Source of the DNA: Streptomyces sp. E2N166
GTDB lineage: Bacteria; Actinomycetota; Actinomycetes; Streptomycetales; Streptomycetaceae
Assembly: GCF_003671715.1 (NCBI RefSeq)
Contig: NZ_RAIF01000032.1
Location: 91,034 to 125,754 of the forward strand
DNA: 34,721 bases
Direction: 5' to 3'
The notes under the pieces were generated by a model. It was not told where the DNA came from and ran no database searches. It worked only from the letters and a program-made list of their open reading frames with translations. Of the stretch, positions 30,701 to 34,721 are shown piece by piece. The position numbers and the translations under genes are program-made. Position 1 is the first letter of the stretch. Each line of letters starts with the position of its first letter.

Positions 30701-31893
30701 TGGTGCAGCCCGCCGCCTGGGACACCGACCCGGAGCCTCTCCCCGTCGACTCCGCCCCCGTACCCGAGTACGGCACGGGCTCGCTCGCCGACCTGCTGCC
30801 CACCCTGGCCGCCGGCCTCGGCGTCCCCGGCATGACCGCGGGCATCGCGGAGCTGACCCCGGCCGACCGGAACTGCGTGTTCCTGATCGACGGCCTCGGC
30901 TGGGAGCAACTGCTCGCGCACCCGGAGGACGCCCCCTTCCTCAGCTCGTTGCTTGCCACCTCGCGCGGCGGCACCGGACGCCCGATCACCGCCGGCTACC
31001 CGGCGACCACCGCGACCTCCCTCGCCTCCGTCGGCACCGGCCTGCCACCGGGCGCCCACGGCCTGCCCGGCTACACCGTGCGCGATCCCGCCACCGGCGC
31101 GCTGATGAACCAGCTGCGCTGGCAGCCGTGGACCGCGCCGGGCCCCTGGCAGCCGTACCCCACCGTCTTCCAGCTCGCCCACGAGGCGGGCGTGCGCGCC
31201 GCCCAGGTCTCCTCCCCGACCTTCGCGAACACCCCGCTGACCAAGGTCGCGCTCAGCGGCGGAACGTTCCACGGGCGGCTGTCCGGCGAGGACCGGATGG
31301 ACTGCGCCGCCGAGCAACTGGCCGGCGCCGACCGCGCCCTCGTCTACACGTACTACGCCGAGGTCGACGGCGCCGGCCACCGCTTCGGCGTCGACTCCGA
31401 CACCTGGCGCGGCCAGCTCGGGCACGTCGACCGGCTCGTCCAGCGCCTCGCCGAGCAGCTGCCGCCGCGCAGCGCCCTGTACGTCACCGCCGACCACGGC
31501 ATGGTCGACGTGCCCTTCGACGAGGACCACCGCATCGACTTCGACGACGACTGGGAGCTGAAGGCGGGCGTCGCCCTCCTCGGCGGCGAGGGGCGCGCCC
31601 GGCACGTCTACGCCGTCCCCGGCGCGGCGAACGACGTGCTGACCTGCTGGCGCGAGGTGCTCGGCGAGCAGTTCTGGGTGGCGTCGCGGGACGAGGCGGT
31701 CGCGGCGGGCTGGTTCGGCCCCCGCATCGACGAACGGGTGTACGGCCGCATCGGCGACGTGGTCGCCGCCGCGCGGGACGACGTTCTGCTCATCGCCTCC
31801 GAGCGGGAGCCGAAGGAGTCGGCGATGGTCGGCAACCACGGATCGATGACCCCTGCCGAACAACTCGTCCCCCTGCTCGAAGTACGCTCCTGA
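30700..31893 (+). CDS. Alkaline phosphatase-superfamily nucleotide pyrophosphatase/phosphodiesterase
   Basis: The 397-residue cytoplasmic-looking protein (no signal peptide) belongs to the NPP/phosphodiesterase branch. Two-metal ligands are visible in order: Asp in FLIDGLGW, the nucleophile Thr in PATTATS, Asp and His in YYAEVDGAGHRFG, Asp-His in VTADHGMVD and His in MVGNHGSM. It should hydrolyse a phosphodiester or pyrophosphate bond, but the substrate is unknown. The ATG overlaps the DUF5998 stop by one base, so translation is coupled. No terminator is seen before the thymidine kinase gene 81 bases on. Confidence 0.88.
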   Translation: MVQPAAWDTDPEPLPVDSAPVPEYGTGSLADLLPTLAAGLGVPGMTAGIAELTPADRNCVFLIDGLGWEQLLAHPEDAPFLSSLLATSRGGTGRPITAGYPATTATSLASVGTGLPPGAHGLPGYTVRDPATGALMNQLRWQPWTAPGPWQPYPTVFQLAHEAGVRAAQVSSPTFANTPLTKVALSGGTFHGRLSGEDRMDCAAEQLAGADRALVYTYYAEVDGAGHRFGVDSDTWRGQLGHVDRLVQRLAEQLPPRSALYVTADHGMVDVPFDEDHRIDFDDDWELKAGVALLGGEGRARHVYAVPGAANDVLTCWREVLGEQFWVASRDEAVAAGWFGPRIDERVYGRIGDVVAAARDDVLLIASEREPKESAMVGNHGSMTPAEQLVPLLEVRS

Positions 31894-31894
31894 A

Positions 31895-31924
31895 GCCCTG
31901 CTCCCATCCCGCCCTGCTCCCATC
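31895..31924 (+). repeat. 16-bp direct repeat, two copies, upstream of tdk
   Basis: GCCCTGCTCCCATC occurs at 31895-31908 and 31911-31924 with a 16-base period, in the pyrimidine-rich gap between the phosphodiesterase and thymidine kinase genes. No function is suggested. Confidence 0.75.
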
Positions 31925-31974
31925 GCATCCCGCCCCGCTTCCCGCCGCCGCTGCCGAAAGGTGCTCAATCCCTC

Positions 31975-32625
31975 ATGTCCGAGTTGGTCTTCTTCTCCGG
32001 AACGATGGACTGCGGGAAGTCGACACTGGCTCTCCAGATCGAGCACAACCGCTCGGCGCGCGGTCTGGCCGGCATGATCTTCACCCGCGACGACCGCGCG
32101 GGCGAGGGCAAGCTCTCCTCCCGCCTGGGCCTGGTCACCGACGCGGTGGAGGTCGAGGACGGACAGGACCTGTACGCCTACGTCGTCGACCACCTCTCGC
32201 AGGGCGGACGCGCGGACTACGTGATCGCGGACGAGGCGCAGTTCCTCGCGCCGGACCAGATCGACCAGCTCGCGCGCGTGGTCGACGATCTCGGCATGGA
32301 CGTGTACGCCTTCGGCATCACCACCGACTTCCGCTCCAAGCTGTTCCCCGGCTCCCAGCGCCTGGTCGAACTCGCCGACCGCGTCGAGGTGCTCCAGGTC
32401 GAGGCCCTGTGCTGGTGCGGTGCCCGCGCCACGCACAACGCCCGCACCGTGGGCGGTGTCATGGTCGTCGAGGGGGCCCAGGTGGTCGTCGGCGACGTGG
32501 CCCAGTCCCCCGACGAGATCGGCTACGAGGTGTTGTGCCGACGGCACCACCGGCGCCGTACGACCGCCGCGACGGCCCGCGCGGCGGCGCTGTCACCGGA
32601 CGTGCTGCCGGTGTCACCCGCCTGA
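31975..32625 (+). CDS. tdk: Thymidine kinase
   Basis: This type II thymidine kinase salvages thymidine to dTMP. The 216-residue protein has the P-loop GTMDCGKST (residues 9-17), Walker B-like IADEAQFL and the lasso region. Zinc-ribbon positions are partly kept: Cys-Trp-Cys in EALCWCGARATHNAR and Cys-x2-His-His in LCRRHH. The chain continues into a basic, alanine-rich tail (RRRTTAATARAAA) longer than in most homologues. The ATG at 31975 has a weak, distant GAAAGG (13 bases). Its 3' end overlaps the convergent VOC gene by 12 bases. Confidence 0.94.
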   Translation: MSELVFFSGTMDCGKSTLALQIEHNRSARGLAGMIFTRDDRAGEGKLSSRLGLVTDAVEVEDGQDLYAYVVDHLSQGGRADYVIADEAQFLAPDQIDQLARVVDDLGMDVYAFGITTDFRSKLFPGSQRLVELADRVEVLQVEALCWCGARATHNARTVGGVMVVEGAQVVVGDVAQSPDEIGYEVLCRRHHRRRTTAATARAAALSPDVLPVSPA

Positions 32626-33453
32626 GCGACTCCGCGACCCCGCGGCCGGGCCCCGTCGGCTCTCCAGCAGCGAGAACCGCGCCCCTTCCGGGTCCGCCAC
32701 CATCGCGGACCGGCCATGGGCGGTGTCCCGGGCCGGTCTGAGTACGTGCCCGCCCAGATCGGCGAGGTGCTCCAGGGACTCCTGCGCGTCGGCCACCTCG
32801 AAGTACGTCACCCAGTGCGGCCCCCGGTCACGGGGCAGGGCGTTGCCGACGCCGTGGATGCCGGCGACGGGGCGGCCTTCGAGGCACAGCGTCACGTAGT
32901 CGAAGTCGGCGGAGACCTCCGGCACCAGTTCGAAGCCGAAAACCGTCTCGTAGAACTTGGCGACGCTCGCCGACTCGAAGGTCATCAGTTCGTTCCACAC
33001 CGGTGTGCCGGGCACGTCCGTGACGGCCGTGCCGAGGTGCGCCGCCGCCTGCCAGATGCCGAAGACGGCGCCCGACGGGTCGGAGCCGATGGCCAGGCGG
33101 CCGGCCTCGCCCGCGTCCAGCGGGCCCACGCCGATCGTGCCACCGCACAGGCGTACCGTTTCGGCCGTCCGGTTGACGTCGTCGGAGGCGAAGTAGGGCG
33201 TCCAGGCGATGGGCAGGTGCCGGTCCGGGGGCAGTTGGCCGATACCCGCCACCTCGCGCCCGTCGATCAGGGCACGCGCGTAGGGGCCCAACTGCTGAGG
33301 GCCGGGCTGGAACTCCCAGCCGAACAGCGCGCCGTAGAACTCCTGGGTCGCGGCCGGTCCGTGCACCATCAGACTCACCCAGCAGGGTGTGCCGGGCGTG
33401 TGCCGGGCGTGCGTCTCGCCGTTCCGGCCGGCCGACCCCCGTGCGTCGGTCAT
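32614..33453 (-). CDS. Double VOC-domain protein (glyoxalase/bleomycin-resistance fold)
   Basis: The 279-residue protein contains two vicinal-oxygen-chelate modules. The first, residues ~22-135, starts TPCWVSLMVHGPAATQEFYGALFGW. The second, ~150-265, starts TPVWNELMTFESASVAKFYETVFGF and ends VADPEGARFSLLE. This resembles the CFP30B/27-kDa antigen type of actinobacterial VOC proteins, whose substrate is not firmly known. Metal-ligand positions are poorly kept, so an enzymatic role is uncertain. The ATG at 33453 has GAGAG about 5 bases upstream. It is divergent from the sulfurtransferase gene with palindromes between. The basic C-terminal tail (SRRGPAAGSRSRSGG) runs into the tdk gene. Confidence 0.9.
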   Translation of the reverse strand: MTDARGSAGRNGETHARHTPGTPCWVSLMVHGPAATQEFYGALFGWEFQPGPQQLGPYARALIDGREVAGIGQLPPDRHLPIAWTPYFASDDVNRTAETVRLCGGTIGVGPLDAGEAGRLAIGSDPSGAVFGIWQAAAHLGTAVTDVPGTPVWNELMTFESASVAKFYETVFGFELVPEVSADFDYVTLCLEGRPVAGIHGVGNALPRDRGPHWVTYFEVADAQESLEHLADLGGHVLRPARDTAHGRSAMVADPEGARFSLLESRRGPAAGSRSRSGG

Positions 33454-33537
33454 CGTCACTCTCTTCTCGGCCCTCCGCGGGCCGTGCGTCCGCTTCCGCC
33501 TGACGGATTCCGCTCTGACGGACCTTCGCGCCGATGC

Positions 33538-33557
33538 CGGCACCGGATCCGGTGCCG
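33538..33557. promoter_or_regulatory. 20-bp perfect palindrome between VOC and sulfurtransferase genes
   Basis: CGGCACCGGATCCGGTGCCG is symmetric over all 20 positions. It lies about 85 bases upstream of the VOC gene start and 150 bases upstream of the sulfurtransferase start, so it is most likely a repressor operator for the VOC promoter. Confidence 0.55.
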
Positions 33558-33590
33558 CACGTCTCGGGCGCGCCCGTGGGGCAGCCCGGG

Positions 33591-33627
33591 GCTGTACGGG
33601 TAGTACAGCATGTGCCCGAACCCGTAC
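33591..33627. promoter_or_regulatory. overlapping inverted repeats GTAC-type, possible operator
   Basis: GCTGTAC-GGGTA-GTACAGC (33591-33609) is a perfect 7-bp inverted repeat. The bases GTACGGGT (33594-33601) also pair with ACCCGTAC at 33620-33627, so two alternative symmetric sites overlap. TGTACT within it on the minus strand could be a -10 element for the VOC gene. Confidence 0.5.
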
Positions 33628-33706
33628 GCCTCGTGATCGGTACTGTCCGGCGGGCAGAGTAGCCCGACATCGACGCGGCGGCCACTCGGTACGCCAGGAT
33701 GGGGCC

Positions 33707-34558
33707 ATGAACGCCACCATCTCCGCATCGCAACTCGCGACCGAACTGGCGGACGCGAACCCGCCGGTCCTGCTCGACGTCCGCTGGCAGTTGAGCACGG
33801 CCAAGGCGGCCGGCGCCCCGCCGTTCGACGGCCGGGCCGAGTACGCCGCCGGGCACCTTCCCGGTGCGGTCTTCGTCGACCTGGACAGGGAACTCGCCTC
33901 CGCGCCCGGCGGAGGCGGCCGGCATCCGTTGCCCGACGTGGCGGTGTTCGGCGCGGCGATGCGCCGCGCGGGCGTGTCGCCCGGCCGGCCGGTCGTCGTG
34001 TACGACGGTGGCCAAGGATGGGCGGCGGCTCGCGCCTGGTGGCTGCTGCGCTGGACGGGTCACCCGAACGTGCGGGTGCTGGACGGCGGGTTGCCGACCT
34101 GGGAGGCACCGCTGTCGACCGACGTTCCCGCGCCCACGGAGGGCGACTTCACTCCGGAGCCGGGCGCGGCGGGGCTGCTGGACGCCGACGGGGCCGCCGC
34201 GCTGGCCCGCTCCGGGGTGCTGCTCGACGCCCGCGCGGGGGAGCGGTACCGGGGCGAGGTCGAGCCGATCGACCCGGTGGGTGGTCACATCCCGGGCGCC
34301 GTGTCCGCGCCGACGACGGACAACGTGGCGCCGGACGGCCGGTTCCTGCCCGCGGATGAACTCCGCGCCCGCTTCAAGACGTTGGGCGCGACGGAGGGCG
34401 ACGAGGTGGGTGTGTACTGCGGCTCGGGCGTGTCGGGCGCCCATGAGGTGCTCGCGCTGGCGGTGGCGGGCATTCCGGCGGCGCTGTATGTGGGCTCGTG
34501 GTCGGAGTGGTCGTCGGATCCGGGACGGCCGGTCGCCGTGGGGCCGGACCCGCAGTAG
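33707..34558 (+). CDS. Sulfurtransferase, 3-mercaptopyruvate/thiosulfate type (two rhodanese domains)
   Basis: The 283-residue protein has two rhodanese domains. The N-terminal one is inactive (LLDVRWQL...EYAAGHLPGAVFVDLD). The C-terminal one (LLDARAGERYRGEVEPIDPVGGHIPGAVSAP) carries the catalytic Cys238 in CGSGVSGAH. The loop CGSGV is closer to mercaptopyruvate sulfurtransferases than to thiosulfate rhodaneses (CRKGV), so mercaptopyruvate is the likely donor. The ATG at 33707 has only GGGG nearby; CAGGAT 8 bases upstream could be a -10 element, so the mRNA may be nearly leaderless. It is divergent from the VOC gene. Confidence 0.92.
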   Translation: MNATISASQLATELADANPPVLLDVRWQLSTAKAAGAPPFDGRAEYAAGHLPGAVFVDLDRELASAPGGGGRHPLPDVAVFGAAMRRAGVSPGRPVVVYDGGQGWAAARAWWLLRWTGHPNVRVLDGGLPTWEAPLSTDVPAPTEGDFTPEPGAAGLLDADGAAALARSGVLLDARAGERYRGEVEPIDPVGGHIPGAVSAPTTDNVAPDGRFLPADELRARFKTLGATEGDEVGVYCGSGVSGAHEVLALAVAGIPAALYVGSWSEWSSDPGRPVAVGPDPQ

Positions 34559-34721
34559 GCCTGGCGGAGGAGTGGTGGGGCCGCGTCCCGGGGCAAGTGG
34601 GGCCGGGTTCGAGCAGGTAGGGCCGGCCCCGGGCAGAGCCGAACCGACGAGGGCCTGGCGGGCAGGCCCGGCGCAGGGGCGGCGAAGCCGCAGCGGGGCC
34701 CACCGCGCAGTCGGCCCGACG
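34559..34721. other. end of window, no gene supported
   Basis: These 163 bases are GC-rich with short repeats of GTGGGGCCG. A weak hairpin GGGCCT-N7-AGGCCC (34651-34669) may end the sulfurtransferase transcript. Open frames here lack start signals. Confidence 0.4.

Noticed and set aside
34374..34703. Minus-strand frame at the window end
   Set aside because: It overlaps the sulfurtransferase C-terminus, has low-complexity proline/arginine composition and no ribosome site.
1..34721. tRNA, rRNA, CRISPR arrays, insertion sequences or integration sites
   Set aside because: None was recognised: no cloverleaf-like sequence, regularly spaced repeats or transposase-like protein is present on either strand.

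Overview
The window is a high-GC actinobacterial chromosome segment, almost certainly core Streptomyces DNA. The evidence is the very GC-rich base composition with strong third-position GC, the presence of whiH (sporulation regulator) beside hrdB (principal sigma factor), topoisomerase IV genes parE and parC, DasR-type operators at ptsH, and a gene order that, from memory, matches the S. coelicolor SCO5818 to SCO5847 neighbourhood. I see no insertion sequence, phage, CRISPR array, tRNA or rRNA.

Layout. 1-1002: 3' part of an ABC-transporter membrane protein. 1003-4094: whiH with a developmental promoter and two leader palindromes, then hrdB with a long leader and a candidate sigma-R promoter. 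4095-8038: a secreted trypsin-like protease, a small zinc-ribbon-like protein and parE. 8039-12740: a DUF485 protein plus sodium:solute (acetate-type) symporter operon, facing a CitA/DcuS-type two-component system. 12741-16551: an iron-box-controlled sucrase/ferredoxin-like protein and two divergent citrate-synthase paralogues, one fused to a DNA-binding domain, sharing an AT-rich operator region. 16552-21504: two small Streptomyces-specific proteins, a CobW GTPase and parC. 21505-25755: an M16 peptidase pair and a cell-wall M23 peptidase preceded by a c-di-AMP (ydaO) riboswitch. 25756-30041: a GntR regulator, ptsH under tandem DasR sites, and a Pat-type lysine acetyltransferase fused to an acyl-CoA synthetase-like module. 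30042-34558: DUF5998, a phosphodiesterase/pyrophosphatase, thymidine kinase, a double-VOC protein and a mercaptopyruvate-type sulfurtransferase.

How the genes fit together. Several units bear on acetyl-CoA and carbon flow: the acetate-type symporter, two citrate synthases, HPr and the acetyl-CoA-dependent acetyltransferase. Others are housekeeping (sigma factor, topoisomerase IV, thymidine kinase) or development and cell wall (WhiH, M23 peptidase). The least explained parts are the HTH-citrate synthase fusion with its operators, the leaderless iron-box promoter, and the palindromes between the VOC and sulfurtransferase genes.

All functional calls come from reading the sequence and from remembered family features; no database search was run.
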